Notes under the pieces: model-generated
What the model saw: the letters and a program-made list of their open reading frames with translations, nothing else
Database searches by the model: none
Told to the model about the DNA's origin: nothing
Position numbers and translations under genes: made by a program
Source of the DNA: Betaproteobacteria bacterium
GTDB taxonomy: Bacteria; Pseudomonadota; Gammaproteobacteria; Burkholderiales; Burkholderiaceae_C
Assembly: GCA_016868355.1 (NCBI GenBank)
Contig: VGHB01000009.1
Span: 62,001-126,000 of the forward strand
Length of the DNA: 64,000 nucleotides
Direction: 5' to 3'
In this document: piece after piece, positions 38,314-48,593 of the stretch
Numbering within the stretch: the first letter of the stretch is position 1
Layout of the letters: each line of letters begins with the position of its first letter

Positions 38314-38985
38314 ATGAAGCGACGCGAGTTCCTGCAACATCCCGCTTGGCGCACCACTGCCCTTGTGGCAGCGTGCAGCGCCGCCTGGGGCGGACTGCGC
38401 ACCGAGGCACAGGCCCAGGGGGGCGACTTCACCGAAGGTCGGGACTTCCGCCGCCTAGCCAACCCGGCCCCGGTTCCCGGCCATGGGAAGGTCGATGTGG
38501 TCGAGTTCTTCTGGTACGGCTGCCCACACTGCCACTCGCTTGAACCCGCCTTGGAGGCCTGGTCCGCCAAGCTGCCCTCCGACGTCGCCCTCCGCCGGAT
38601 GCCCGTGGTCTTCGGTGCCCTGCACGAGGCCCATGCGCGCATGTTCTTTGCGCTGGAGGCCCTGGGTCAGCTCTCCACGGTGCACAAGCGCATCTTCGCG
38701 GCGCTGCACATCCAGCGCCGGCGTTTGGACAAGTTCGACGACATCGCCGCCTTCGTAGCTGAGCAGGGTGTGGACAAGCAGAAGTTCAGCGAGGCCTTCA
38801 ACGCCTTCGGCGTGGCTTCGAAGGTCAAGCAAAGCCAGCAACTGGCACAGGCCTACGCCTTAGAGGGCGTGCCGGCCTTGGGCATTGCGGGTCGCTTCCT
38901 CACGGCGGGCTCCATGGCAGGCAGCAACGAGCGCGCCTTGCAGGTGGCCGACGCCCTTATCGCGCGTTCGCGTAAATCGGCTTGA
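38314..38985 (+). CDS. dsbA: Thiol:disulfide interchange protein DsbA
   Basis: About 223 residues. Seen: signal peptide MKRREFLQHPAWRTTALVAA ending near AQA, the thioredoxin-fold active site WYGCPHCH (Cys70, Cys73), and the cis-proline loop EGVPALGI. It introduces disulfide bonds into periplasmic proteins. The ATG at 38314 is chosen because GGGAG lies 7 bases upstream; an ATG at 38290 overlapping the SPOR gene stop is the alternative. Its 3' end overlaps the convergent holA gene by 29 bases. Confidence 0.94.
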   Translation: MKRREFLQHPAWRTTALVAACSAAWGGLRTEAQAQGGDFTEGRDFRRLANPAPVPGHGKVDVVEFFWYGCPHCHSLEPALEAWSAKLPSDVALRRMPVVFGALHEAHARMFFALEALGQLSTVHKRIFAALHIQRRRLDKFDDIAAFVAEQGVDKQKFSEAFNAFGVASKVKQSQQLAQAYALEGVPALGIAGRFLTAGSMAGSNERALQVADALIARSRKSA

Positions 38986-40027
38986 AGCATGCCAGTGCCT
39001 GAGCCATCAGGCGCTCCAGAGCCTGCCAAGGCTCGTGTGGCCACCCTGGGTCGCGCAGGCCCTTGACCACCCCATCGACCACACTGGCCGCGTGCACCAG
39101 GGCGGCCAGGTCGTCACTGCTGACCCTGGGGGCCACGCGTTCAAACAAGCGCTCCTTCAAGCCCCACACCCGTTGCTCTCGCAAAGCCATAGGCAAGGGC
39201 TTGCCCTGTTGCAAGGCATCCTTGACCCGCCACAACGCGCGCAGGTCCTCGGCCAGCGTCCAGTGGACCAGCACCGGCGCCTCGCCTGATGCGCGCAAGC
39301 CCTGCAACATACGCTGAGCACGGGCCGACTGACAGGCCAGCACCGCTTCAGAGAGCTTGAATACATCGTAGCGGGCCACATTCAGCACCGCATCCTCCAC
39401 CTGCTGCCAACCCAGGGTCCCAGGCGGGTACAACAACGCCAATTTCTGAATCTCCTGATGCGCCGCCAAGAGGTTGCCCTCCACCCGATCGGACAAGAAG
39501 GACAGAATGCGCTGGGCCTGCTCGCCCTGGCCCACATCCAAGCCCTGCACAGCCAGGCGCCGGGCGATCCAGGCCGGCAGATCTTTGCGCTCCACCGGGT
39601 CGATGCGCAGGCTCACGCCAGCGGCATCCAACGCGGTGAACCAGGCGCTTGCCAACTGCTCTCGGCCCAACCGGGGCAAGAACACCAAGGTGCACACATC
39701 ATCGCTCAAGGCCTGACAGTACTGCTGCACGGCTTGGGACCCCTCTTTGCCGAGCTTGCCCGACGGGATTCGGATTTCAATGAGCTGGCGCTGCGCAAAC
39801 AAGCTCATCGCGCGGGCACTGGCCAAGACCGCGCTCCAATCGAAGTGCGCGCCACTGACGGTGTGCACCTGACGATCGGTGTAGCCGGCTGCTCGAGCGG
39901 ACTGGCGCAACGCATCCCCAGCCTCTTGTGTCAGCAAGGCATCGTCGCCGTGAATCGTATACACCGAGCGAAGGCTTACACCGGCCTTGTCAAGGTAGGC
40001 ACTGAGTTGATCGCCGCGCAACTGCAT
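38957..40027 (-). CDS. holA: DNA polymerase III subunit delta
   Basis: 356 residues; the clamp-opening delta subunit of the clamp loader. Seen: YTIHGDDALLTQEAGDALRQ at the N-terminus, SLFAQRQLIEIRIPSGKLG, DRVEGNLLAAHQEIQKLALL and the helical C-terminal domain with LVHWTLAEDLRALWRVKDAL. Start ATG at 40027. It lies 5 bases after the lptE stop in the leuS-lptE-holA order typical of proteobacteria, and converges with dsbA. Confidence 0.94.
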   Translation of the reverse strand: MQLRGDQLSAYLDKAGVSLRSVYTIHGDDALLTQEAGDALRQSARAAGYTDRQVHTVSGAHFDWSAVLASARAMSLFAQRQLIEIRIPSGKLGKEGSQAVQQYCQALSDDVCTLVFLPRLGREQLASAWFTALDAAGVSLRIDPVERKDLPAWIARRLAVQGLDVGQGEQAQRILSFLSDRVEGNLLAAHQEIQKLALLYPPGTLGWQQVEDAVLNVARYDVFKLSEAVLACQSARAQRMLQGLRASGEAPVLVHWTLAEDLRALWRVKDALQQGKPLPMALREQRVWGLKERLFERVAPRVSSDDLAALVHAASVVDGVVKGLRDPGWPHEPWQALERLMAQALACFKPIYANAR

Positions 40028-40032
40028 GATGC

Positions 40033-40623
40033 CTACGGCGCCCCCGCCGGCTTGGGTATGGATGTGCCCGACGCTGGCGGCAAAACGACCGACTCCAAAC
40101 GGCGCACGATCTGCAGCACCATGTCACGCTCAAGCACCCGAAAAATTTCTTCCTCTTCGCGGGCCTTGGCCAAGGCCGCGCTCTCGTTGGTGGACAAGTC
40201 GCGCTGCAATACCAAATCGGTGGGCTCGATCAACACCCGACCCTGTGCGGTAGAAAGGGAAAAGCGCAAACGCAGCCGCAGCACCAGTTCGCGCACCAGA
40301 CCCGCGGTGGTCAGTCCCGTCACAATCTTCTCCCGTTGCGCACTTTCCAAGCGCAACACCACCTGCACCGGCGCCGGCGGCTCTAGCAGCTGCACCCGGC
40401 TGCCCAACTGCTGCCGCAGCTCACGGCCCAAGGGCGTGGCCGCTGGCGCGCCCACCAACTGCAGCCGAGAAAACGACAAGGACGCAGCGCCGCGCAACTT
40501 GAAGCCGCAGGCACTGAGCCATAACGCCGCATTGCCCAGGCCCAGCAGACCGGCCATGCGGCGCACGACAAGCCGGCGCGGCGCGGTCGGGGACCGCATT
40601 GGCGCAGGAGCCGCGCGTTCCAT
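40033..40623 (-). CDS. lptE: LPS-assembly lipoprotein LptE
   Basis: About 196 residues. Seen: N-terminal hydrophobic segment with lipobox ALWLSACGFKLRG (acylated Cys39), followed by a small LptE fold with VLRLESAQREKIV and ALAKAREEEEIFRVLERDMV. It plugs the LptD barrel that inserts lipopolysaccharide into the outer membrane. The ATG at 40623 overlaps the leuS stop (TGATG). The N-terminus before the hydrophobic part is longer than usual, and starting at the Met nine codons in is possible. Confidence 0.92.
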   Translation of the reverse strand: MERAAPAPMRSPTAPRRLVVRRMAGLLGLGNAALWLSACGFKLRGAASLSFSRLQLVGAPAATPLGRELRQQLGSRVQLLEPPAPVQVVLRLESAQREKIVTGLTTAGLVRELVLRLRLRFSLSTAQGRVLIEPTDLVLQRDLSTNESAALAKAREEEEIFRVLERDMVLQIVRRLESVVLPPASGTSIPKPAGAP

Positions 40624-43319
40624 CAAACCACCACGTTGACCAGACGCCCCGGCACGATCACCACTTTGCTGTGCGAGCGCCCTTTAGCAAAACGCGCGAA
40701 TTCGGGACTGGCCAAGGCGGCCGCCTCGATGGCGGCCCCATCGGCCTGCGCGGGCACGCGCAGGCTGCCGCGCATCTTGCCGGCAATCTGCAGCACCAGC
40801 TCAATCTCATCCTGCACCAGTGCGGCTTCGTCCACGGTCGGCCAGCTGGCGTCCAAGAGATCGCCTAGGCGCGCGGCGTAGCCTAGGCCGGTCCACAGCC
40901 CATGGCTGAGATGCGGGCAGGCCGGGTACAGCGCGCGCAGCAGCACCGAGAAGCCCTCGCAAAGAGCTGCGGCATCGCCATCAGCGCCTTCGCCGGTGGA
41001 AGGATCAAAGGCTTCCAAGGTGTTGAGCAGCTTCATGCAGCCCGACACCACGGTGTTGTACTGCATGCGCTCGTAGTCGTAGCTCACCTGCTTGAGTACC
41101 AGGTGCACCTCGCGGCGCAGGGCCTTGGCCTTGGCGCCCAAGGCCGCCCCGCTGAGGTCGCCCGCCGTAGCGCGCTGCAAGAGCGCCCCGTGCTTGGCGG
41201 CCAATGCCCACACCCGCTTGAGGAAGCGGTGCGAACCCTCCACGCCGGCGTCGTTCCACTCCAGGGTCTGTTCCGGCGGGGAGGCGAACATCACGAATAG
41301 GCGTGCGGTATCGGCCCCATATCGGTCGATCAGGTCCTGGGGGTCTACACCGTTATTCTTGGACTTGGACATGGTGCCCACGCCCTCGTAAGTGATGGGC
41401 GTGCCGGCCGGCAGATCGCCTTTGGCCTGCTTGAGTTGGGCCCCCACGATCTTGCCGCCCTCATCAAAGAGATTCTCCACTTCGTTGGGCCAGTAGTACT
41501 CGACACCACCCTTTTCCGTGCGGCGCGAATAGATGTGGTTGAGCACCATGCCCTGCGTCAGCAGCTTGGTGAAGGGCTCGTCAAGCTGCACCAGACCCAG
41601 GTCGCGCATCACCTTGGTCCAAAAACGCGCGTACAGGAGGTGCAGGATGGCGTGCTCAATGCCCCCGATGTACTGATCCATGCCGGCGCTGCCACCGGCC
41701 GCACCTTCGGCCTGCATCCAATAGGCCGTGCCTGAACCTACCATGCGCTGGGCATCCTGCGGATCACAGTAGCGCATGTAGTACCAAGAGGAATCCACGA
41801 AGGTGTCCATCGTGTCGGTTTCGCGCCGTGCGGGCTTGCCGCAACTCGGGCAGTCCACCTTCAGAAAGGACTCGCACTTGGTCAGCGGGTTGCCACTGCC
41901 ATCGGGGATCAGGTCTTCAGGCAGCACCACCGGCAGGTCGGCTTCAGGCACAGGCACGGCGCCGCAGTCGTCGCAATGAATGATGGGGATGGGCGTACCC
42001 CAGTACCGCTGCCGGCTAATACCCCAATCGCGCAGGCGCCAAGTAGTGCGCTTCTCCCCCAGGCCCTTGCCAGCCAGGAAGCTGGCCACCTGGTCCACTG
42101 CCTGAGCATGGCCCAGGCCATCCAAAAAGCCCGAGTTTACGCAGCGGCCGGCCTGCTTATCGGCGTACCACTCCTGCCAGCGTGTGGAGTCGAAGTTCTG
42201 GCCGGGCACCGCTATCACCTTCTCGATGTGCAGGCCGTACTTCAAAGCAAAAGCAAAATCACGTTCGTCGTGGGCGGGTACACCCATCACAGCGCCGTCA
42301 CCATAGCCCATCAACACGTAGTTGCCGACCCACACCGGCACGGCTGTGCCCGTCACCGGGTGCGTCACCGACAAACCGGTGGGCACACCTTCCTTGTCCT
42401 TGGTGGCCAGTTCCGCCTCGGTGGTACCCCCTTGCTTGCAGGCCTCCACAAAAGCCGCCACGTTTGGGTCTCGTGCAGCGGCTACAGACGCCAGCGGGTG
42501 TTCAGGCGCCACCGCACAAAAGGTCACACCCATGAGGGTGTCGGCCCGTGTGGTGAACACATACAGTCGGCCGCCTTGCACCAAAGCGCCATCGTCCCCG
42601 CGGACGTCGTGGGTGAAGGCAAAGCGCACACCGGCGCTCTTGCCGATCCAGTTCTCCTGCATGGCCCTCACACGCTCGGGCCAGCCAGGCAGCCTATCCG
42701 CGAGGCGCTGCAGCAGTTCTTCTGCATAGTGGGTGATGCGCAGGTAGTAGCCCGGAATCTCGCGCTTTTCCACCAAGGCGCCCGAGCGCCAACCGCGGCC
42801 ATCAACCACCTGTTCGTTGGCCAACACCGTTTGGTCCACCGGGTCCCAATTCACCACCTGTGTACGCCGCTCAGCGATGCCGGCCTTGAGCATCTGTAGA
42901 AACAGCCACTGGTTCCACCGGTAGTACTCGGGGCTGCAGGTGGCCGCCTCGCGGCTCCAGTCGATGGCCAGGCCCATGGCCTTCATCTGCGCCTTCATGT
43001 GGGCGATGTTGTCGTAGGTCCACTTCGCCGGCGGCACCTTGTTCTTCATGGCTGCGTTCTCTGCGGGCAGTCCAAAGGCGTCCCAACCCATGGGCATGAG
43101 CACATTGAACCCCTTCATCCGCAGATGACGGGTCAGCATGTCGTTAATGGTGTAGTTACGCACATGCCCCATGTGCAGCTTGCCACTGGGATAGGGCAGC
43201 ATTGAGCAGGCGTAGAACTTGGGCTTGTTAGGGTCTTCGGTGACGCGGTAGGCGTCGTGCGCCGCCCAATGCGATTGGGCCGCGGCTTCCACCTCACCGG
43301 GCAGGTACTTGGGATTCAT
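40623..43319 (-). CDS. leuS: Leucyl-tRNA synthetase
   Basis: About 898 residues, class I synthetase. Seen: HIGH motif [19 protein letters not shown], the KMSKS motif [15 protein letters not shown], the editing (CP1) domain with the TTRADTLMG threonine-rich site, a zinc-binding-like segment with [13 protein letters not shown], and the C-terminal anticodon-binding domain. The ATG at 43319 begins [11 protein letters not shown]; the same frame stays open for 95 more codons, but only through the antisense of other genes. The upstream exbD gene overlaps its first 26 bases. Confidence 0.97.
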   Translation of the reverse strand: MNPKYLPGEVEAAAQSHWAAHDAYRVTEDPNKPKFYACSMLPYPSGKLHMGHVRNYTINDMLTRHLRMKGFNVLMPMGWDAFGLPAENAAMKNKVPPAKWTYDNIAHMKAQMKAMGLAIDWSREAATCSPEYYRWNQWLFLQMLKAGIAERRTQVVNWDPVDQTVLANEQVVDGRGWRSGALVEKREIPGYYLRITHYAEELLQRLADRLPGWPERVRAMQENWIGKSAGVRFAFTHDVRGDDGALVQGGRLYVFTTRADTLMGVTFCAVAPEHPLASVAAARDPNVAAFVEACKQGGTTEAELATKDKEGVPTGLSVTHPVTGTAVPVWVGNYVLMGYGDGAVMGVPAHDERDFAFALKYGLHIEKVIAVPGQNFDSTRWQEWYADKQAGRCVNSGFLDGLGHAQAVDQVASFLAGKGLGEKRTTWRLRDWGISRQRYWGTPIPIIHCDDCGAVPVPEADLPVVLPEDLIPDGSGNPLTKCESFLKVDCPSCGKPARRETDTMDTFVDSSWYYMRYCDPQDAQRMVGSGTAYWMQAEGAAGGSAGMDQYIGGIEHAILHLLYARFWTKVMRDLGLVQLDEPFTKLLTQGMVLNHIYSRRTEKGGVEYYWPNEVENLFDEGGKIVGAQLKQAKGDLPAGTPITYEGVGTMSKSKNNGVDPQDLIDRYGADTARLFVMFASPPEQTLEWNDAGVEGSHRFLKRVWALAAKHGALLQRATAGDLSGAALGAKAKALRREVHLVLKQVSYDYERMQYNTVVSGCMKLLNTLEAFDPSTGEGADGDAAALCEGFSVLLRALYPACPHLSHGLWTGLGYAARLGDLLDASWPTVDEAALVQDEIELVLQIAGKMRGSLRVPAQADGAAIEAAALASPEFARFAKGRSHSKVVIVPGRLVNVVV

Positions 43320-43758
43320 GGGGCGGAATTGTAGGAGGCCGCCCCCCGGCCGAGTCGGTGACAAAAGCCATTCGCGACAGGCCCGCTTTCTGCAACACGC
43401 CGATGAGCTCGACCACCTGGCCGTAGGGCGCGCTGCGGTCGGCGCGCAACTGCACCTCGGTTTTGGGGTCACGCTCAGCCGCCTGTGTGGCCAGGCCCAC
43501 CAGCTGCTCGCGGTCAACACGCTGCTCGCCCACATAGGTACGCCCCTGCCCGTCCAGAGCCACCAACAGCGGCTTGGGAGCCTGGGAGGGGCCTGCCGCG
43601 TCACTGCGCGGCAGGTCCAGCTTCAGGCTGTTGCTCATCAACGGCGCGGTAACCATAAAGATGACCACCAGCACCAGCATGACGTCGATCAGGGGAGTCA
43701 TGTTGATCTCGCCCATGGGCTCTGAACGCCAACGGCTGGGCATGCGACCGAAGCTCAA
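43294..43758 (-). CDS. ExbD/TolR family protein
   Basis: 154 residues. Seen: [20 protein letters not shown], the single transmembrane helix with the essential aspartate, then a periplasmic domain with [17 protein letters not shown]. It partners an ExbB/TolQ proton channel that drives TonB or TolA. The first gene of the pair ends in a 4-base overlap with its start. No tonB or tolA gene is next to it, so it cannot be decided whether it serves TonB-dependent transport or envelope constriction. Its 3' end overlaps leuS. Confidence 0.9.
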   Translation of the reverse strand: MSFGRMPSRWRSEPMGEINMTPLIDVMLVLVVIFMVTAPLMSNSLKLDLPRSDAAGPSQAPKPLLVALDGQGRTYVGEQRVDREQLVGLATQAAERDPKTEVQLRADRSAPYGQVVELIGVLQKAGLSRMAFVTDSAGGRPPTIPPHESQVPAR

Positions 43759-44405
43759 GCCTGGGGCTCCGACATGGCCGCCAGCAGGTCGTGGGCGTAG
43801 CCTTCAAGCTGTTCTTCCGCGGTGGAGATCCACTTGCCAAAAAGGTTGTAGCCCAATACCGCAGGAATGGCCACCGCCAAGCCCGCAGCCGTCATGATCA
43901 GGGCCTCGCCCACCGGGCCCGACACCTTGTCCACCGACACCGCGCCCGACAGCGACATTTCCACCAGCGCGTGGTAGATGCCCCAAACGGTGCCAAATAA
44001 GCCAATGAAGGGTGAAGTGCTGCCCACCGAGGCCAGCAACACCTGGCCCATACGCAGGTGCGCCAAGCTGCCCTGCAGGGCCTGCCGCAGGCGCCGGGTG
44101 CACTGGGCGGCGGCGGGCACGCTTTGGGCCAGGCTGCCCTGCCGTTCGTGCGCTTGTGCAGCGTCTAGCAGCGGCAGCGCCACCCCCTCGCGGTCTAGGC
44201 TGGCCAACCGATCGCGCGCCAAAGCCCAATCTGGGGCCGCCCAATAGGCCTCGAGCGCCCGCGGCAGGTCAGCAGCCAGACGGCGCAGCACCCAGGTTTT
44301 CCAAAATATCAGCGCCCAACTCACCACCGACATTGCTAACAACAGCAGGGCCACCGCGCGGCCCACCGCGTCGGTTTGGCCCCAAAAGTCGTTGAAACCG
44401 TCCAT
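43755..44405 (-). CDS. ExbB/TolQ family proton channel protein
   Basis: 216 residues with three transmembrane helices: one near the N-terminus (AVALLLLAMSVVSWALIF), then SVGSTSPFIGLFGTVWGIYH and IMTAAGLAVAIPAVLGYNLF, the typical ExbB/TolQ/MotA arrangement. It makes the inner membrane proton channel with the ExbD/TolR protein encoded next. It may energise the TonB-dependent receptor of this window, which is inference. Starts 19 bases after the dapB stop. Confidence 0.92.
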   Translation of the reverse strand: MDGFNDFWGQTDAVGRAVALLLLAMSVVSWALIFWKTWVLRRLAADLPRALEAYWAAPDWALARDRLASLDREGVALPLLDAAQAHERQGSLAQSVPAAAQCTRRLRQALQGSLAHLRMGQVLLASVGSTSPFIGLFGTVWGIYHALVEMSLSGAVSVDKVSGPVGEALIMTAAGLAVAIPAVLGYNLFGKWISTAEEQLEGYAHDLLAAMSEPQA

Positions 44406-44424
44406 GGATCAGCAGCCCCGGGCC

Positions 44425-45255
44425 TCAGGCGCGAAAACCCAGCACCTGCGCCATGTCGAACAGACCGGCTCCACGACCCATCAGAAAACGGGCCGCTCGC
44501 AGGCTGCCCTGGGCGTAAGTCACGCGGCTGCTGCTCTTGTGTGTGATCTCGATACGCTCACCGCTGCCCAAGAACATCACCGTGTGGTCGCCCACCACAT
44601 CTCCGCCTCGTACAGTGGAAAAGCCGATGGTGGACGGGTCACGCTCGCCGGCGACGCCAGCTCGGCCATACACCGCGCAGTCGGACAAGTTGAGTCCCAG
44701 CGCGCTGGCCAGCACCTCACCCATGCGCAGCGCGGTACCGCTGGGCGCGTCCACTTTGTGACGGTGGTGGGCCTCGACGATTTCGATGTCATAGCCCTCG
44801 TTCAAGGCGCGTGCGGCCATGTCCAAAAGCTGCAGCACCACATTCACACCCACGGCCATATTGGGGGCCATGACCACGCCAATGTGCTGCGCTTGCGCTG
44901 CCACCTCGGCCTTCTGCTCAGTGGAAAACCCCGTGGTGCCGATCACCATGCGGGTGCCGTGCGCGCGGCAGGCCCGCAGATGGGCCAGGGTGCCTTCAGG
45001 TCGGGTGAAGTCGATCAGGACGTCGGATACGGCGGCTGCAGCTTGCAGGTCGCAGCCCACCACCACGCCGCTGGCCCGGCCCAACCACGCCGTGGCATCG
45101 CTGCCCATGGTGGGGCTGCCGGGAATGTCCAGCACGGCGCTGAGCAAGCAGTCCGGTGCCTGCTCAACCGCCTCGATCAGCACACGGCCCATGCGGCCAC
45201 TGGCGCCGGCCACGGCCACACGGACAGGGCGATCGTCCCCGCGAGCCGCCGCCAT
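44425..45255 (-). CDS. dapB: 4-hydroxy-tetrahydrodipicolinate reductase
   Basis: About 276 residues; reduces hydroxy-tetrahydrodipicolinate with NAD(P)H in the lysine/diaminopimelate pathway. Seen: the nucleotide-binding [31 protein letters not shown], the signature [20 protein letters not shown] with catalytic His-Lys, and the C-terminal [14 protein letters not shown]. The ATG at 45255 overlaps the bamE stop (TGATG). Confidence 0.96.
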   Translation of the reverse strand: MAAARGDDRPVRVAVAGASGRMGRVLIEAVEQAPDCLLSAVLDIPGSPTMGSDATAWLGRASGVVVGCDLQAAAAVSDVLIDFTRPEGTLAHLRACRAHGTRMVIGTTGFSTEQKAEVAAQAQHIGVVMAPNMAVGVNVVLQLLDMAARALNEGYDIEIVEAHHRHKVDAPSGTALRMGEVLASALGLNLSDCAVYGRAGVAGERDPSTIGFSTVRGGDVVGDHTVMFLGSGERIEITHKSSSRVTYAQGSLRAARFLMGRGAGLFDMAQVLGFRA

Positions 45256-45854
45256 CAACGGGGCTCCAGCGGGGGATAGGACCGCACCGGGCCTTGCGGT
45301 TGGGGCGAAGCGGCAGACTCGCCGCGCACCGGCAAGGGCAGCTTGTCGCGTTGGGCAGGGGTCAATTCCATCGGCGGCACCTTGGGCGCAGGGGCTTTGC
45401 GATCGACCATACCCGCCACGAACTGGTGTTCGGTGGGCAGTTCAGGGGCAACGACGCGCTCGACCACATCGTTTTTGAAATGGACGGCCACCGCCAGCCG
45501 CGTGGGCGACTTATCGGTACTGCCCGAGCGTTGGCTCACAAAGATGAAGTCCCAACGGTTAGCGTGGAAGACATCGGTGAGCATAGGGCTGCCCAAAATG
45601 TCGCGCGCCTCTTCACGCGGCATACCCGGCTTGATCAGGGCCAGCCGCTCGCGTGTGACCACGTTGCCCTGTTGAATGTCGACCCGGTAGGGCGTGAGGC
45701 GCTCGAGCATGCCCGGCGCGCGCAGCGCGACCGGGTCGGAGCCCGAAGCACATCCGCCCAGCAGGGCCAGCGCGAGGCAGCCCAAAAGGCCAGCCGTTGG
45801 CTTGGAGACCAGGCGCGCGCGCTGGGCAGCGGGCAGCAGAGGATGGGCGTGCAT
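45255..45854 (-). CDS. bamE: Outer membrane protein assembly factor BamE
   Basis: About 199 residues. Seen: a signal sequence with lipobox ALLGGCASG, then the SmpA/OmlA domain: [47 protein letters not shown]. It is a lipoprotein of the BAM complex, which inserts barrel proteins into the outer membrane. The C-terminal proline-rich extension (about 60 residues) is longer than in E. coli BamE. The ATG at 45854 fits the signal peptide; one 14 codons earlier is possible. Divergent from fur, a conserved arrangement. Confidence 0.93.
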   Translation of the reverse strand: MHAHPLLPAAQRARLVSKPTAGLLGCLALALLGGCASGSDPVALRAPGMLERLTPYRVDIQQGNVVTRERLALIKPGMPREEARDILGSPMLTDVFHANRWDFIFVSQRSGSTDKSPTRLAVAVHFKNDVVERVVAPELPTEHQFVAGMVDRKAPAPKVPPMELTPAQRDKLPLPVRGESAASPQPQGPVRSYPPLEPR

Positions 45855-45887
45855 CGGACAGGGCGCCCGGGGGTATGGGCACTGGCT

Positions 45888-45900
45888 ATGATGCAATCAT
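45888..45900. promoter_or_regulatory. Possible Fur-type operator between bamE and fur
   Basis: Perfect inverted repeat ATGAT-GCA-ATCAT in the 93-base divergent region, resembling the NATWAT repeats of Fur boxes. TATGAT within it could be the -10 of fur. Fur commonly controls its own gene; this site is suggestive, not proven. Confidence 0.4.
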
Positions 45901-45947
45901 TCTAGTGGCCTGCCCGCGGCCCAGTCGCCCCCTGGAAGAGGGCCCCC

Positions 45948-46376
45948 ATGACCAACGCCGACGAACTCAAGAGCAGCGGCCTGAAGGCCACCCTGCCGCG
46001 CATCAAGATCCTGGAGGTATTCCAGAAGACCACGCTTCGCCACATGACGGCCGAGGATGTGTACCGCGCCTTGTTGGCCGAAGATGCCGACATTGGCCTG
46101 GCAACAGTCTACCGGGTGCTGATGCAATTCGAACAAGCCGGGCTGCTTACGCGCAGCCACTTTGAAAGCGGCAAGTCCGTCTTTGAACTCAACGAGGGAC
46201 AGCATCACGACCACCTGGTGTGCCTGAGCTGCGGACGAGTCGAAGAGTTCTACGACCCAGCCATCGAAGCCCGACAACGCGCCGTTGCGCAAGAGCGGGG
46301 CTTTGAATTGGCCGACCACAGCCTGGCCCTGTACGCCGAGTGCCGCAAACGCGACTGCCCGCATCGACAAAGCTGA
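45948..46376 (+). CDS. fur: Ferric uptake regulator Fur
   Basis: 142 residues. Seen: winged-helix part [15 protein letters not shown] and [38 protein letters not shown] with the metal-ligand histidines and a CxxC, and a second C-x4-C pair [10 protein letters not shown] for structural zinc. It represses iron uptake genes when loaded with iron. The ATG at 45948 has a GGAAGAGGG-like ribosome site. A GCCGGC hairpin just after the stop (46378-46393) may help end transcription. Confidence 0.96.
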   Translation: MTNADELKSSGLKATLPRIKILEVFQKTTLRHMTAEDVYRALLAEDADIGLATVYRVLMQFEQAGLLTRSHFESGKSVFELNEGQHHDHLVCLSCGRVEEFYDPAIEARQRAVAQERGFELADHSLALYAECRKRDCPHRQS

Positions 46377-46436
46377 TGCCGGCCTACGCCGGCCATTACC
46401 CTTGGGTTTGCCCTTGGATTTGGGCCCCCGGGCGGC

Positions 46437-47447
46437 TCAATCGTCTTCGCCGTTTTCCATGGCCGCTTGGTGGCGGCTGAGGAATTCTTGATAGGTGTCG
46501 ATGCCGCGCAACTGCAGCACGGTGTTGCGCACGGCGGCCTCGACCAGAACAGCCAGGTTGCGGCCGGCGTCCACCGCAATCACCACCTTGCGCACCGCCA
46601 AGCCCAGAATCTCTTCATACAGGGGCTCGTGGGGCAGCCGCTCGAATTCTCGCTCCATGGTCTCGCGGCGCACCAGGTGGACGATGAGCTTGAGCCGCAT
46701 CTTGCGCCGCACTGCGGTTTCGCCAAAGATCGCCTTGATGTCCAGCAGGCCAATGCCACGCACCTCCATGAGGTTCATCAGCAGGGTTGGGCAGCGACCC
46801 TCAATAGCCGTTTGCGACACTCGAAACAGGTCCACCGCGTCGTCAGCCACCAGCCCATGCCCACGCGAGACCAGCTCCAGCCCTAGCTCGCTCTTGCCCA
46901 GGCCCGACTCGCCCGTGAGCAGCACCCCCAGGCCCAGGATGTCCATGAACACCCCATGCCGAGTGGTGCGCTCGGCCAGCAATTGGCCCAGGTAAGTGCG
47001 CAGCACGTCGATCACATGCCCGGCCGAGCTGCTGGTCTGGAATAAGGGAATCTCGGCACGGTCGCACATGGCCACCAAGCGATCTGGGGGCGTCTGCGCG
47101 TCGGCCACGATGAGCACCGGTGGCTCCAGGGTAACGATGCGGGAAATGCGCCGCTCGGCCACTTCGGCTGAGGGATGGCTGAGGTAGGCCACTTCGCGTG
47201 AACCCACCAGCTGTACCCGATAGGGGTGGATGTAGTTCAGATAGCCGATCAGATCAGCAGCCGATCGCGCCTGTGCAATGGCCGATTCGGCGAAATGCCG
47301 TTCGGGGTGCGCGTGGCCAGCCACCCACTCCCAGCGCAGGGTGTCGCGATGCTCCTCGAACAGCGCTTCGGCACTGAGCAGCGCCTGGCGACGGCGGGAA
47401 GATGGGCGCTCCGGGGGGTTCAAGCCACCGACTTCAAGGGTTGCCAC
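46437..47447 (-). CDS. hprK: HPr kinase/phosphorylase
   Basis: 336 residues from the first start. Seen: the N-terminal domain with [20 protein letters not shown], the Walker A in [16 protein letters not shown], the bifunctional-enzyme signature [16 protein letters not shown], and the C-terminal helix [17 protein letters not shown]. In proteobacteria it phosphorylates the PTS protein HPr as part of a regulatory PTS. The start is uncertain: GTG at 47447 overlaps ptsN by 28 bases, TTG at 47423 overlaps its stop by four; neither has a good ribosome site. Confidence 0.94.
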   Translation of the reverse strand: MATLEVGGLNPPERPSSRRRQALLSAEALFEEHRDTLRWEWVAGHAHPERHFAESAIAQARSAADLIGYLNYIHPYRVQLVGSREVAYLSHPSAEVAERRISRIVTLEPPVLIVADAQTPPDRLVAMCDRAEIPLFQTSSSAGHVIDVLRTYLGQLLAERTTRHGVFMDILGLGVLLTGESGLGKSELGLELVSRGHGLVADDAVDLFRVSQTAIEGRCPTLLMNLMEVRGIGLLDIKAIFGETAVRRKMRLKLIVHLVRRETMEREFERLPHEPLYEEILGLAVRKVVIAVDAGRNLAVLVEAAVRNTVLQLRGIDTYQEFLSRHQAAMENGEDD

Positions 47448-47890
47448 TCCTGTATCAGCCGGTGCACTGTAGCCGCATCCGGCTCGCTCTTGAGCCGTTC
47501 GCGCAAGGCGCGGTCGCTGAGCAGTTCGGCAATCTCAGACAAGATTTCCAAGTGCCGCTGCGTGGCGGCCTCGGGCACCAGCAACACGATGAGCAGACTC
47601 ACTGGTTCATCATCAGGGGCATCGAAAGCGATGGGTTCGCGCGCGCGGAGCACCGCAGCCATCGGGTTCTTCAACCCCTTGATTCGGCCGTGGGGAATGG
47701 CCACGCCATGGCCCAGGCCGGTGGAGCCCAAGCGCTCACGCGCGAACAAGTTGTCGCTGACGGTGGCACGCGGAATCGACTGCAGGTTCTCAAACAGCAG
47801 ACCGGCATGCTCGAACACACGCTTTTTGCTGGTGACGTCCACATCCACCAGCACATAAGCAGGTGGCAGGATGGCGGCGAGTCGGTTCAT
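47420..47890 (-). CDS. ptsN: PTS IIA-like nitrogen regulatory protein (EIIA-Ntr)
   Basis: About 156 residues. Seen: a full EIIA type 2 domain with the phosphorylated histidine in [13 protein letters not shown] (His67), [20 protein letters not shown] and the C-terminal helix. It relays phosphate in the regulatory PTS and influences potassium and nitrogen responses. The ATG at 47890 ([10 protein letters not shown]) is preferred; the frame extends 44 codons further without homology. It lies between hpf and hprK, the usual order. Confidence 0.94.
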   Translation of the reverse strand: MNRLAAILPPAYVLVDVDVTSKKRVFEHAGLLFENLQSIPRATVSDNLFARERLGSTGLGHGVAIPHGRIKGLKNPMAAVLRAREPIAFDAPDDEPVSLLIVLLVPEAATQRHLEILSEIAELLSDRALRERLKSEPDAATVHRLIQEWQPLKSVA

Positions 47891-47989
47891 GGCGCAGGCG
47901 CGGCGAAGTCGGTGGCGAATTATAGGAAGGAGAAGGCCCGGTGGCCCGACTAAATGAGCACGCCGCACCAGCCCGCGCCGCCAAGCGAA

Positions 47990-48016
47990 AGGGGTGGCCG
48001 AGCCACCCCTGGTTTT
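47990..48016. terminator. Possible terminator between hpf and ptsN
   Basis: Stem GGGGTGGC with GCCACCCC and a 3-base loop, flanked by AAA on one side and GGTTTT on the other. The T-run in the direction of hpf is only three bases, so it may act weakly or as RNA-stabilising hairpin. Confidence 0.4.
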
Positions 48017-48043
48017 CGCCATGCCGGGCCACGGGCCCGCGGC

Positions 48044-48385
48044 TCAGCCGTTGAGAGACAAGCTGCGCTTGGGGGAATCATGTTGATGGTCCTGCACACG
48101 GTCTTTGTGGCGCACCACTTGTCGGTCCAGCTTGTCCATGAGTTGGTCGATGGCGGCGTACAGGTCTTCGTGGCTTTGCTCGACAAAAATGTCGCGGCCC
48201 TTGACATGCAGCGTCACTTCAGCCTTTTGGCGCTGCTCTTTTTCCTTCTTCTTCTCCACGCTCAAGATCACGCTGACGTCGACCACCTGGTCGAAGTGCC
48301 GCATGACGCGGTCCAGCTTGTTGAGGACATATTCGCGCAAGGCGGGGGTGACCTCCAGATGATGGCCGCTGATCGTCAGGTTCAT
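48044..48385 (-). CDS. hpf: Ribosome hibernation promoting factor
   Basis: 113 residues, the short-to-medium HPF/YfiA type without the long C-terminal dimerisation domain. Seen: [60 protein letters not shown] and [18 protein letters not shown]. It binds the decoding centre of idle ribosomes in stationary phase. A very strong GGAAGGAGG ribosome site lies 5 bases before the ATG. In many proteobacteria rpoN is upstream, but here the upstream DNA is non-coding. Confidence 0.94.
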   Translation of the reverse strand: MNLTISGHHLEVTPALREYVLNKLDRVMRHFDQVVDVSVILSVEKKKEKEQRQKAEVTLHVKGRDIFVEQSHEDLYAAIDQLMDKLDRQVVRHKDRVQDHQHDSPKRSLSLNG

Positions 48386-48401
48386 CCAGACCTCCTTCCA
48401 A

Positions 48402-48430
48402 GAGGGTTGACGAGGGTTGATGAGGGTTAA
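48402..48430. repeat. Three 10-bp tandem repeats upstream of hpf
   Basis: GAGGGTTGA at 48402-48410 and 48412-48420 and GAGGGTTAA at 48422-48430, each separated by one base, giving an exact 10-base period. They lie just upstream of the hpf ribosome site, in its 5' untranslated or promoter region. Confidence 0.7.
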
Positions 48431-48593
48431 AACGCTTGCTCATCGGGGCCCGGCAGCGCCTTCGGTGTTGGGTGGCCCGCTTGAACTGTGAGCCCGATGG
48501 CCGGCCCAGTGTGCGCCCGAAACCTCCCCTTGGCAAGCGATCGGACCGGGCTCAATGGTGGCGAGCGCGCACGCCCGGTGACATAATCCGGGG

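Noticed and set aside
43320-43604. 95-codon upstream extension of leuS
   Set aside because: It overlaps the ExbD gene in a different frame; the leuS homology begins at MNPKYLPG.
44392-45279. 295-codon plus-strand frame over dapB
   Set aside because: Antisense shadow; dapB is complete with its signature motif.
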